11,851 nt of DNA. Origin: JBNKDD01 sp050288085. GTDB lineage: Bacteria > Chloroflexota > Anaerolineae > Aggregatilineales > UBA3940. Made by a program: the position numbers and the translations under genes. Below, one piece after another: positions 1 to 6,939 of this stretch. Under the pieces are notes generated by a model. That model did not search any database. It saw only the letters and a list, made by a program, of their open reading frames with translations, and had not been told where the DNA came from. Numbering within the stretch: position 1 is the first letter of the stretch; every line of letters begins with the position of its first letter. The DNA lies in contig JBNKDD010000175.1 in assembly GCA_050288085.1 (NCBI GenBank), forward strand, positions 1 to 11,851, written 5' to 3'.

Positions 1-1529
1 TATGGGCTTCCGTCATAGCTCTGCCTGCTGGCCGGTTCATCACACCCCCCTGCCGCCACACACGCTTCCCAGTTCGCATTTGTCACTTCATACTTATCGA
101 TATAAAACGGGCTGAGCGTCACCGTGTGCGCCAGAAATTCCACACCATCCCCCATCGTGAAGGTTCCTCCAGCTATGTAGATCATCTGTATATCGTTCAC
201 CATTATCCCCTCACCGTTAGAGATGATCGTTGGGCCAGGAATAGTGGGAACTTGTGTTGTCGAGGATTCATTCGTTGACCGGGTTGGCTCTATAGTCGGA
301 GGTATTTCACTTGCCGTGGGTGTCGGCATAGGTGTGTTGGTTGAAGCTATCTCCGCTGCCTCCACTGTTGATTCCGGTAAGGCGGCAGCCACCGTCGGTG
401 ATGCTTCTGCCCCCTCCTGACCTTGCAGCAGCCCCGCGACCAATCCATCAGGCCGTATCTGAACTACCGCCCAAAGCAATGCCAGACAGAGCAGCACCAC
501 ACAGACCACGGCCAGTATCACCCCGCGCGCTAATGCCGTTAGCCTGACAGGCTGATCTTCATCCTTTTTAGGTTTCTTCTTCCCGTTGAGTTTAAGGCTT
601 GCCAGTTCTAACTTGACACGAGGATCAATGGCGGTGTAACTTAGATCCAGCAGCAGATTGACCAGCACAAAAAAGATGGCAAAGGGCAATATCATGGTGA
701 TGGTCAGTATGGGGTCGGCACGTTTGATCGCCTCAAGAACGATATAGCCCGCCCCCCGCCACTCGAAGATCGTCTCAATGATGGGCAATACAGCAAGGCT
801 AAAGCGGATAGAAACCCCGATGGCGGTCACCAGCGGCACGCCGGCACTACGGATAATATGCCGTGTGATCACCGCTCGTGGTTTCAATCCTTTGGATCGG
901 GCCGTGCGCACATAATCCGCATCGATTACGTCTATCAGCGCGGCATAACTGAGCCGTGTGATACTGGCTGTCGGGATTGCGGCTAGCGCTAGCGTAGGCA
1001 TGATCATGTGCGCATCCCAGCCCACCCCGAAAACCGGCAGCGATATACCCGTATTTTTCCCCAACCACAGACTGAACCACATCAGCAGCAGGGCGGCCAG
1101 GAATGATGGGGTCGAGATACCCAACACAGATAGGAATAGGAGTGTGCGTGACCGGCGGCGATGTCGCCATGCTGCCGCTAAACTACCCACCGGAATCCCG
1201 ATCAGGCAGGCCAGCAGCAGCGACGCAATCAGCAGCGCCAACGACCGGAACAGTATGATCTTCACATCCAGATCGATGGGAAGCGTTTGTGTGAACAGAC
1301 CCATTATGTAGATACGGCTAAATTCGAGGCTGGCCGGAATGGCACCGGTAAAGGCGTTTAACCCACCCCGCACTGACATTTCAATTGCCAGTGACACAAA
1401 GAATATAAGACTGGCGAGCAATAAACTACCCGCCAGCATTCGTCTGAATAAAAAATAAGACAGTTCAGCAAGGCGCTGCCCACGATTACCAACGCCTGCC
1501 GCTGTCTGCTTCTGTGAACGAGCTTGCAT
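1..1529 (-). CDS. DppB/OppB-like ABC transporter permease fused to an FGE/SUMF1-type domain (partial, 3' end outside window)
   Basis: The frame is open from the ATG at 1529 to the window edge (509 codons, no stop). Residues 1-305 resemble a DppB/OppB permease. A first helix lies near 28-50, more helices at about 90-120, 129-157, 173-200 and 273-300, and the EAA-type loop at 205-235 contains ADYVRTARSKGLKPRAV. The usual PGDP motif after the first helix is absent. A lysine-rich stretch (317-323) is followed by a hydrophobic helix at 335-356 and a Pro/Thr/Ser-rich linker (about 375-435). From 445 the sequence matches the N-terminal core of FGE-sulfatase domains: GGTFTMG at 454-460 and FYIDKYEVTN at 475-484, with a CVAAGGC at 490-496. 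The extra helix would put this domain outside the cell. AGGGG five bases before 1529 supports this start; an in-frame ATG at 1547 has no such site. No DppC, ATPase or binding protein is visible nearby. Permease identity is fairly sure; the job of the fused domain is unknown. Confidence 0.8.
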   Translation of the reverse strand, partial: MQARSQKQTAAGVGNRGQRLAELSYFLFRRMLAGSLLLASLIFFVSLAIEMSVRGGLNAFTGAIPASLEFSRIYIMGLFTQTLPIDLDVKIILFRSLALLIASLLLACLIGIPVGSLAAAWRHRRRSRTLLFLSVLGISTPSFLAALLLMWFSLWLGKNTGISLPVFGVGWDAHMIMPTLALAAIPTASITRLSYAALIDVIDADYVRTARSKGLKPRAVITRHIIRSAGVPLVTAIGVSIRFSLAVLPIIETIFEWRGAGYIVLEAIKRADPILTITMILPFAIFFVLVNLLLDLSYTAIDPRVKLELASLKLNGKKKPKKDEDQPVRLTALARGVILAVVCVVLLCLALLWAVVQIRPDGLVAGLLQGQEGAEASPTVAAALPESTVEAAEIASTNTPMPTPTASEIPPTIEPTRSTNESSTTQVPTIPGPTIISNGEGIMVNDIQMIYIAGGTFTMGDGVEFLAHTVTLSPFYIDKYEVTNANWEACVAAGGCDEPASRQSYDGSP

Positions 1530-1578
1530 GGTTGCCCCTGAGAGCATTCGAGGGAAAAGAGTATATTTACCGGTCGGG

Positions 1579-1607
1579 ATTATACATCCTCAGGATAGAG
1601 CTGACGA
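1579..1607 (-). promoter_or_regulatory. Candidate sigma70-type promoter for the permease-FGE gene
   Basis: On the minus strand a perfect TATAAT (1579-1584) is preceded, after 17 bases, by TCGTCA (1602-1607), which matches TTGACA at 4 of 6 positions. It lies about 50 bases upstream of the gene start at 1529. It is predicted from consensus only. Confidence 0.4.
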
Positions 1608-1635
1608 CAGAGCTACAGCTGTGCGGCTTGCCGAT

Positions 1636-1694
1636 TTCGCAAACAGGATAGATTGCTACCACTACCCGGGCAGACTTTTGTCTTCGCAAACAGG
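1636..1694. repeat. Perfect 12-bp direct repeat pair in the intergenic region
   Basis: TTCGCAAACAGG occurs at 1636-1647 and again at 1683-1694 on the plus strand, 47 bp apart start to start. The pair lies 30 to 90 bp upstream of the candidate -35 box of the permease-FGE gene, so it could be a pair of regulator sites. Chance or an old duplication remains possible. The rest of 1530-1769 holds no gene that I can support. Confidence 0.35.
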
Positions 1695-1769
1695 CCGCGG
1701 TAAGCGGTTCGATATGGCTCCCCGCTACCAAAACAGACCATACCGAATGCCAGGCTCAAATGTACCGTT

Positions 1770-3290
1770 TCATTGGTTTTCCCCTATCACAGTCATCGCC
1801 ATGATGCCGGGAAATTCAGCGATCTTTACCGGGGCTGGCTGGAGAGGGGAAACGCTGTATAGATCACTTTCGCTGATAAAATACAGCCACCCCAATTCCT
1901 GCCCCCATATGACCTGCGCGGTTGGTCTATCAAAGACCTGAAGCGGGGGATTGTCCAGTCCGCTGGAAATCTGACTAACCCACAGCCCATTTGAGGAAGT
2001 CCAGGCTAACTGCCGGGTAGTCGGTTCAACCACAGGCGGAAAGGCATAGGTATCAAGGTCGAAGGAAACATCAAGGTCAACGTAATCAAATCCCGATGAT
2101 ACGGCGATAGGGCCATATTCCGTGTTTGCAAAGAAGAGCTGCGCATCCGGTGACCAGGTAATTGACCGGATCTCCTCATCAAGGATACGAACAAAATCCT
2201 CTTCTCTGAGAAACAGTCCTGCATCTGGCGGTGTGTTACAGGCCGCCGTTTCTGAGTTGACGGCCAGCAAAACCATCCCATTAGATGGAGCAAATGCCAC
2301 CTGAGCAAAGGCCCCTTCCCACAACACCTGCTGTGAGCCGGTTGCGATGTCAACCACGCGTAAGTATTCGTGTCCACAATCGATATTCCACGAGTGGGTG
2401 AGGAAATGAGACGAATCAACCCAGCCGTCGATAATTTCATCGCGGCTGCCCGGTTCATACAGCCGCCTGACTTCAGAGCCATCTACCGCCGCCGCCCATA
2501 CACCCAGAACGCCAGCCTCATCCGAAATTGTGATGCCTATTCTCCAATCCTCCACTGCGTTTACACCGGCATGGATGATGTATTGGCCATCAGGTGACCA
2601 GGTTGGACGGATGGCCTGTGTTGGCCCATCGGTCAGGCGCGTGAGGTTTTTACTGTCCGGTGAAAAGACGTAAAGGTCAGAGGTAGGGCCGTTTATCAAG
2701 CTCGTGAAAGCCAGGTATGCGCTATCCGGCGACCAGGCAAAACTCTCAACATCAACGATAGTGCGTAAAGCTTCCAGCTTTGGATCGCCCTCGCCTGCTC
2801 CAGGGTCAGGATTGGTATCCCGGCTGGTGAGGGGGAGCATCAGATAGAGTTCACCGGATGGCATGGATAAGATGGTAAGCACCGGATTGTCGTAGATGTA
2901 TCCCTGCGGAGCTGTGATGAAAGCCAGGTATCGACCATCTGGTGATAGGCGATGTTCGAAGAAGTCAGCATCAGGCGCAAACTCATATTCGTATAACAGG
3001 CTCTGGTCAGAGCCATCTGGGTGGATCCGCCACAGACCATCTCCCCCCATATACACAATCCATTCAGGAGGGATGTCTTCCAGCGGCTGATCGGTTGGTG
3101 GCGGCGGAGAAGGTTGGGATGCCTCCTGAGTGGTTGGCATAACGGAGGGTTCAACAGTGGGTGCTGGAATGGACGAGGTTATTTCCTGTGCCGGTTGTAG
3201 ATCGGTGGGTGTTTGTTCAGGCTGCCCCACACAAGCGACCAGCATGATCAATCCAACGCCGAGAGAAAGCAAACATGATTTGCTCATCAT
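1770..3290 (-). CDS. Surface lipoprotein with Pro/Thr-rich linker and TolB/PD40-like beta-propeller
   Basis: This is a predicted lipoprotein of 506 residues. A signal peptide ends in the lipobox LVAC, with Cys20 as the lipidation site. A Pro/Thr/Ser/Gln-rich linker (about 21-75) follows. The rest shows repeated propeller blades with the PD40 pattern: SPDGRYLAF at 116-124, WSPDSAYLAF at 186-195, FSPDSKNLTRLT at 209-220, WSPDGQYI at 231-238 and WSPDAQLFF at 379-387. TolB-like propellers bind proteins or ligands; the target here is unknown. Three ATGs are clustered at 3296, 3290 and 3287. AAGGA sits five bases before 3290 but touches the ATG at 3296, so I chose 3290. It lies 240 bp upstream of the permease-FGE gene on the same strand. 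Both encode a Pro/Thr-rich segment predicted to be outside the cell, which suggests but does not prove a functional link. It is not a typical solute-binding protein. Confidence 0.82.
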   Translation of the reverse strand: MMSKSCLLSLGVGLIMLVACVGQPEQTPTDLQPAQEITSSIPAPTVEPSVMPTTQEASQPSPPPPTDQPLEDIPPEWIVYMGGDGLWRIHPDGSDQSLLYEYEFAPDADFFEHRLSPDGRYLAFITAPQGYIYDNPVLTILSMPSGELYLMLPLTSRDTNPDPGAGEGDPKLEALRTIVDVESFAWSPDSAYLAFTSLINGPTSDLYVFSPDSKNLTRLTDGPTQAIRPTWSPDGQYIIHAGVNAVEDWRIGITISDEAGVLGVWAAAVDGSEVRRLYEPGSRDEIIDGWVDSSHFLTHSWNIDCGHEYLRVVDIATGSQQVLWEGAFAQVAFAPSNGMVLLAVNSETAACNTPPDAGLFLREEDFVRILDEEIRSITWSPDAQLFFANTEYGPIAVSSGFDYVDLDVSFDLDTYAFPPVVEPTTRQLAWTSSNGLWVSQISSGLDNPPLQVFDRPTAQVIWGQELGWLYFISESDLYSVSPLQPAPVKIAEFPGIMAMTVIGENQ

Positions 3291-3407
3291 GCCCATCCTT
3301 TTCGTATCGCCAACAAGAAAAAAGCAGTTCTAATATCTCTGTTTGAGGATTTTTGAAAGGTCCGATTGGACGTCCCGTGCCCAATTGCAAATCCATATCC
3401 CACAGCC

Positions 3408-3416
3408 AGTATAGCA
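3408..3416 (-). promoter_or_regulatory. Candidate extended -10 promoter for the propeller lipoprotein gene
   Basis: The minus strand reads TGCTATACT, an extended -10 element (TG-N-TATACT), about 115 bp upstream of the lipoprotein start. No good -35 box is seen at the normal distance. The remainder of the gap 3297-3578 shows no convincing gene; small frames there look incidental. Confidence 0.25.
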
Positions 3417-3520
3417 TACAAACAACTTTGCAGACTATCAAGCCAGGGCACACTAGCGGGACAATATGGCTCATTAACTGTCTAGAAAATCGGGTAGGGT
3501 AAGCTGCTGCTCTATTCAAA

Positions 3521-3558
3521 AAGTCAACCCCGTCAGAGAGAATTCTGGCCGGGTTTTT
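3521..3558 (-). terminator. Hairpin terminator after the galactokinase-family gene (possibly bidirectional)
   Basis: An imperfect stem has outer arms AACCC (3526-3530) and GGGTT (3551-3555) and inner arms CAGA/TCTG closing a six-base loop, with one C-C mismatch and one wobble. On the minus strand it is followed by GAC and then five Ts (3518-3522). On the plus strand five Ts begin within the stem end. It starts about 20 bases after the stop codon at 3579. Confidence 0.55.
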
Positions 3559-3578
3559 CGTCCTTGATTGGCAGTCAT

Positions 3579-4748
3579 TTATTCATACATAGGCCCCGAT
3601 CCGGCAGCAGGCATCACACTGTAAATGTAAGGCTCGACACCCGTACTTTCTTGATAAGCATGCACAACGTGTTGTGCAAAAGCATCCACCTGGGATTCCT
3701 CAACCAATGACACCATACAGCCGCCAAATCCGGCCCCAGCCTGACGAGCCCCTATCACTCCGGGACCGCTTAGCATGACCCCCATCATGGCTTCCATCGC
3801 CGGAGCGCCAATTTCATAGAGATCACGAGCGCCTGCATATGATTCGGCCAGAAGTTTATGCAGCCGGTCAGGGTCACCGATCGGCAGGGTATCGGCCAGT
3901 TCCAGCACCCGCTGATTTTCCTCAATGATGAATCGACATCGTCGGGCGATGATAGGAGGCAGATCGGCCTCATGCACTTCGAACTGCTCCAGGGAAACAT
4001 CACGAAGAGCCTTGACCGTTGGATACCACTGCTGAAGGAGACGAACACCTTCTTCACATTGGGCACGGCGATCATCATATTCGGTACCGCTCAAATTACG
4101 CTCTGCTCGTGTATCGCAAATAACGACGCGTAAATCATTGGCGATTGCCATCGTTCGACTGGTTAAATCACGGCAGTCAAGCAGCAGCGCACAACCTTCC
4201 CTGCCCATCGCTGAACTGTACTGGTCTAAAATACCGGAGTTGACTCCCACAAACTGGTTCTCGGCTTGCTGTCCGAGCAAAGCCTTCTCGACCGGATCAA
4301 GGTTGAAGTCACTGCTTAACTGGAATATCTCTGCGGCAGCCATCTCAATGGCGGCTGAAGAACTTAACCCACTACCAAAGGGAATGGTGCTGTGGATCAA
4401 CCCATTGAAGCCAACCAGTTTATGGCCTGCATTTTGCAGCATCTTTGCCATGCCACGCACATAGTTTGTCCAGGGTGATTGCTGATCATGCACAAGGTTA
4501 TCTAGGTCAAATGTCCCGCCGCCGTCTAGATTCTGTGAGTAGATTTCAACCCTGTTATCTGTTCGAGGTGAAGCCGCAATCCAGGTATCCCGGTCGATGG
4601 TCATGGTCATTACATAACCCAGGTTGTAATCAGTATGGCTGCCCATCAGGTCAACCCGCCCTGGGGCACGCGCCCACATCTGAGGAGCCTGCCCAAATTG
4701 CTCCTCGAAACTTTTGATGATCATTGCTTTTCTGGTTTCAGTATTCAT
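3579..4748 (-). CDS. galK: Galactokinase-family GHMP sugar kinase with altered sugar-site motif
   Basis: This is a 389-residue cytoplasmic GHMP kinase, expected to phosphorylate C1 of a galactose-like sugar with ATP (Leloir-type entry). The substrate signature is at 27-45 (RAPGRVDLMGSHTDYNLG), the ATP loop at 122-132 (IPFGSGLSSSA), the catalytic Asp at 175 within SGILDQ, Tyr224 in the EYDDRRAQCE segment, and the third GHMP motif at 337-344 (AGAGFGGC). Length is normal for bacterial GalK. The signature normally reads GEHTDY; here Glu is replaced by Ser37, and the usual Asn of GRVN is Asp33. By alignment Ser37 matches Glu43 of human GALK1, a sugar-contacting residue, while Arg31, His38, Asp40, Asp175 and Tyr224 are kept. 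AGGCGG about four bases before the ATG supports the start. It follows the URO-D-like gene by 71 bp and is probably cotranscribed. No galT or galE is present in the window, so the substrate may not be galactose. Confidence 0.87.
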   Translation of the reverse strand: MNTETRKAMIIKSFEEQFGQAPQMWARAPGRVDLMGSHTDYNLGYVMTMTIDRDTWIAASPRTDNRVEIYSQNLDGGGTFDLDNLVHDQQSPWTNYVRGMAKMLQNAGHKLVGFNGLIHSTIPFGSGLSSSAAIEMAAAEIFQLSSDFNLDPVEKALLGQQAENQFVGVNSGILDQYSSAMGREGCALLLDCRDLTSRTMAIANDLRVVICDTRAERNLSGTEYDDRRAQCEEGVRLLQQWYPTVKALRDVSLEQFEVHEADLPPIIARRCRFIIEENQRVLELADTLPIGDPDRLHKLLAESYAGARDLYEIGAPAMEAMMGVMLSGPGVIGARQAGAGFGGCMVSLVEESQVDAFAQHVVHAYQESTGVEPYIYSVMPAAGSGPMYE

Positions 4749-4763
4749 ATTGCCGCCTAATTG

Positions 4764-4789
4764 ATTATAAGAGGCTGATTTTACAGCCT
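4764..4789 (-). promoter_or_regulatory. Hairpin plus TATAAT box just upstream of the galactokinase-family gene
   Basis: A perfect 6-bp inverted repeat (AGGCTG 4772-4777, CAGCCT 4784-4789, six-base loop) lies in the 71-bp gap between the URO-D-like and galactokinase-family genes. On the minus strand a TATAAT (4764-4769) follows immediately. No convincing -35 box is seen and no T-run follows the stem. It could be an operator, a processing hairpin or a weak internal promoter. Confidence 0.3.
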
Positions 4790-4819
4790 GCTTGTTCAGA
4801 CAAGGACCGGTATCAACGA

Positions 4820-5842
4820 CTATGATTCGGTATGCTTAAAACCTTCAAGCATTGCTTCGACATTTTCCAGGGGGATATCAGCCATCATCCGGTGAGAAGG
4901 CGCTATCAACAGTCCGGTTCCATCAGGGGCCAGTGTTCGCTTACAGGCTGCGGTCGCTTCCCGGACTTCATCTGGAGTGCCATATGGCAGTACGGTCTGG
5001 GTTGAGATTCCCCCATAAAATGCCAGTGAGCCGCCAAATCTCTCCTGTAACCACTGATGATCCAGTACTTCCGGCTGTACAGGATTGAGTGTTGTCAGCC
5101 CAATCTCGACCAAATCAGGCAGGATTTGTTGTATCTGACCATCGGAGTGCATCATGATCGGCAGGCCACGCTCGCGGAACGGTTCGAAAAGGCGGGCGAG
5201 CCGGGGCTTGATGTATGTGCGCCACATCTTCGGGGAAAACAACAAGTTTTTCTGCGACCCGTAATCATCACCAAAATACCCGCCATCAACTCCGGCCTCA
5301 ATGAAGCGGTGGATAAGCACCAGTTGGATTTCGGTGATACGCTCCAGCAGGTCACCGGTAAAGTCAGGAGCTAAGGCCATATCCATCATAAAGTTTTGCA
5401 GCCCGCGCAGTGACCAGGCCCGCTCAAACAACGCCCAACCGAAGTTCGGTGTGATGAAGTACTCGTCACCATACTGTGCAATAGTCTGTTTGGCCTTGTC
5501 TAGCAAACCTGGGGCATGTTGATCAGGCCAGTTGTAGGCATCAAGGTCTTTATCATTTTCCAATGGGCTGATGGCAATGAAATAGCCCTCCTCGCCCGTA
5601 TCATGGCCTGCACCCCACCAGTCAAATTTGACACTTCGATCCGCGTTATACCTGGCCTCATAGGTCAAATCTACTCGAACCATGTGATTATCGAGGGTGC
5701 GGGGAACCTCATCCAGGCTAACCCCAAAGTGATCAGCCAGGGCTATCCCCATATCGGCGGTATAGTTCACCTGCGTGGGAAGGCGATCAACTTCCTTGTA
5801 TTGAATCGCACGAAGCATACGCTCTTTATGCGAGAGTGTCAT
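4820..5842 (-). CDS. URO-D-like (uroporphyrinogen decarboxylase / MtaA-CmuA superfamily) protein of unknown substrate
   Basis: This is a 340-residue protein of the URO-D TIM-barrel superfamily. It opens with the typical MTLSHKERMLRAIQYKEVDR and contains the conserved blocks GGYFGDDYGSQ (187-197), MHSDGQIQQILPDL (231-244), NPVQPE (253-258), FYGGIS (275-280) and LPYGTPDEV (285-293). Corrinoid methyltransferase members use a zinc-binding HxC motif; here the matching position is Asp234 in HSDG, so that type of zinc site looks absent. True heme-pathway HemE is unlikely because no heme genes are nearby. Related proteins are often annotated in sugar-catabolism clusters without a known reaction. A longer version starting at a TTG (5875) is possible, but the ATG at 5842 fits the family start better. 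It lies 82 bp after the decayed hydrolase tail and 71 bp before the galactokinase-family gene, in a likely unit with the DeoR-type regulator. Confidence 0.82.
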   Translation of the reverse strand: MTLSHKERMLRAIQYKEVDRLPTQVNYTADMGIALADHFGVSLDEVPRTLDNHMVRVDLTYEARYNADRSVKFDWWGAGHDTGEEGYFIAISPLENDKDLDAYNWPDQHAPGLLDKAKQTIAQYGDEYFITPNFGWALFERAWSLRGLQNFMMDMALAPDFTGDLLERITEIQLVLIHRFIEAGVDGGYFGDDYGSQKNLLFSPKMWRTYIKPRLARLFEPFRERGLPIMMHSDGQIQQILPDLVEIGLTTLNPVQPEVLDHQWLQERFGGSLAFYGGISTQTVLPYGTPDEVREATAACKRTLAPDGTGLLIAPSHRMMADIPLENVEAMLEGFKHTES

Positions 5843-5924
5843 CAAATCATCTCTTTCATATGATATATCCGCCAACCCTGAAAACGGAGTAACGATTGGA
5901 TTCTAATCTAACGTGGAATACTCC

Positions 5925-6026
5925 TCAAAAAGCCAGGAAACGGGCCGGGTTCTTGCCCATCAGCATTTCAATATCTGCATGGGGGAGCCCGGCCTCTCAC
6001 ATGATGGGGACGAATCTCTTCAACCT
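5925..6026 (-). pseudogene. C-terminal remnant of a phosphotriesterase-like metal-dependent hydrolase
   Basis: The space between the DeoR-type gene and the URO-D-like gene encodes, on the minus strand, RLKRFVPIM, a TGA stop (5997-5999), then EAGLPHADIEMLMGKNPARF and a final LAF before a stop at 5925-5927. This strongly resembles the C-terminus of phosphotriesterase/amidohydrolase-family proteins (pattern RFVPxLREAGxxxxDIxxxLxxNPARFLAF). The internal TGA stands where Arg (CGA) is usual, a single C-to-T change. The rest of the gene is absent: the frame loses similarity near 6026, about 30 bases before the regulator's stop codon. I read it as the scar of a deleted operon gene. The match is by eye from family knowledge, so confidence is moderate. 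Confidence 0.5.
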
Positions 6027-6057
6027 TTGATGAGCAGGTCGATCTGTTTCAGGCACC

Positions 6058-6936
6058 TCACTGATCGGCCAGATGCACCTCGATACCGCATTCTTGCAAA
6101 CCGGTAACCATCTCCGGCGGGGCATCGCTGTTAGTCACCACGATATCCACATCTTGAAGACTCATTACCCGTGTTAAGGTGCGAATACCATATTTCCCCG
6201 AATCGATCAGCATAACCGTCCGGGCAGNNNNNNNNNNNNNNNNNNNNNNNNNNNNNNNNNNNNNNNNNNNNNNNNNNNNNNNNNNNNNNNNNNNNNNNNN
6301 NNNNNNNNNNNNNNNNNNNNNNNNNGCATGACGATGCATCACCTGCTTTAACTGGACATAAAACGGACTGGGATCGGTGAACTCCGCATCAAGGGTCAGC
6401 CCAGCGGCACTGAGAAAAGCGGTCTGTACCCGGAAATCAGCGAAGAACCGCTCGGCCTGCGGCCCGAAAAAGGTTCGTGTTTCCTGGTTGAGTATTCCGC
6501 CGCAGCACAAGATAGGGCCCTTCAACATGCAGGCATGGGCAAGTGTCAGCGCGTTCAGACCGTTGGTCAGGATGGTCAGATTGGGCTGATCAAGATAGGG
6601 GATCATGCTGGCAACGGTCGTTCCCCCCTCCAGGGTGATGCTCTCCCCAGGTTGGATTAAGTTTTGGGCGACATAACGACCAATAGCCACTTTGCGAGGA
6701 TCGAATACCCCAGGCGTAATTTCAAAACCGGTCTGCACCGGCAGCGGCTCACGAGCTTCAACACAGGCCGCGCCTCCCCATATACGCCGGATTAACCCCT
6801 GTTCCTCAAGTCTTTTCAGGTCGCGCCACAGTGTCATCTGAGAGATGTGCAGCCGTTGGGTGAGTTCCTCGGTAGAGATGTATTCCTCTGCGTTCACCCA
6901 GTCAACAATCGCCTGCCTGCGTTCCGATATCAACAT
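6058..6936 (-). CDS. DeoR-family transcriptional repressor (interrupted by an assembly gap)
   Basis: This is a sugar-phosphate-responsive repressor. The N-terminal DeoR winged helix spans about 1-58, with YISTEELTQRLHISQMTLWR at 19-38 as the helix-turn-helix and IRRIWGGA closing it. The effector domain follows: EGGTTV at 103-108 (Glu where many members have Asp), TNGLNAL at 124-130, GGILN at 146-150, GPQAERF at 158-164 and FLSAAGLT at 174-181. After the gap come LIDSGKYG and TNSDAPPEM. The C-terminal end GIEVHLADQ is normal. GGTGAG about five bases before the ATG supports the start. It is divergent to deoC, and operator-like boxes in the shared intergenic region point to autoregulation and control of deoC. 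The 98-base N run lies between HRH and ARTVML; the frame is consistent across it as written. Confidence 0.85.
   Translation of the reverse strand: MLISERRQAIVDWVNAEEYISTEELTQRLHISQMTLWRDLKRLEEQGLIRRIWGGAACVEAREPLPVQTGFEITPGVFDPRKVAIGRYVAQNLIQPGESITLEGGTTVASMIPYLDQPNLTILTNGLNALTLAHACMLKGPILCCGGILNQETRTFFGPQAERFFADFRVQTAFLSAAGLTLDAEFTDPSPFYVQLKQVMHRHXXXXXXXXXXXXXXXXXXXXXXXXXXXXXXXXXXARTVMLIDSGKYGIRTLTRVMSLQDVDIVVTNSDAPPEMVTGLQECGIEVHLADQ
6228..6325. other. Assembly gap (98 Ns) inside the DeoR-type gene
   Basis: These bases are N. Alignment by eye with E. coli GlpR suggests that the residues on either side (HRH and ARTVML) should be separated by about one residue, so the true missing sequence may be almost nothing. 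Confidence 0.95.
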
Positions 6937-6939
6937 TGT

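Noticed and set aside
847..1170. 107-codon minus-strand frame
   Set aside because: It is a shadow of the permease domain of the long open frame starting at 1529.
1528..1941. 137-codon plus-strand frame
   Set aside because: It overlaps the end of the propeller lipoprotein gene and the intergenic region with promoter-like elements, and has no recognisable domain.
3217..3519. 100-codon minus-strand frame upstream of the lipoprotein
   Set aside because: It overlaps the lipoprotein signal peptide in another frame and shows no family pattern.
4820..5842. Heme-pathway uroporphyrinogen decarboxylase (hemE)
   Set aside because: The conserved blocks fit the broader URO-D/MtaA superfamily, no heme genes are nearby, and the context is sugar metabolism.
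5860..5869. Single ATGATA-type sequence near the start of the URO-D-like gene as a third repressor box
   Set aside because: Only one ATGATA unit is present, without the second unit 10 bp away seen in O1 and O2.
5843..5875. TTG-started N-terminal extension of the URO-D-like protein
   Set aside because: The ATG at 5842 begins with the family-typical sequence and the extension adds nothing recognisable.
5891..5913. Imperfect dyad (GATT...AATC) upstream of the URO-D-like gene
   Set aside because: The arms are only four bases and the surrounding match is poor.
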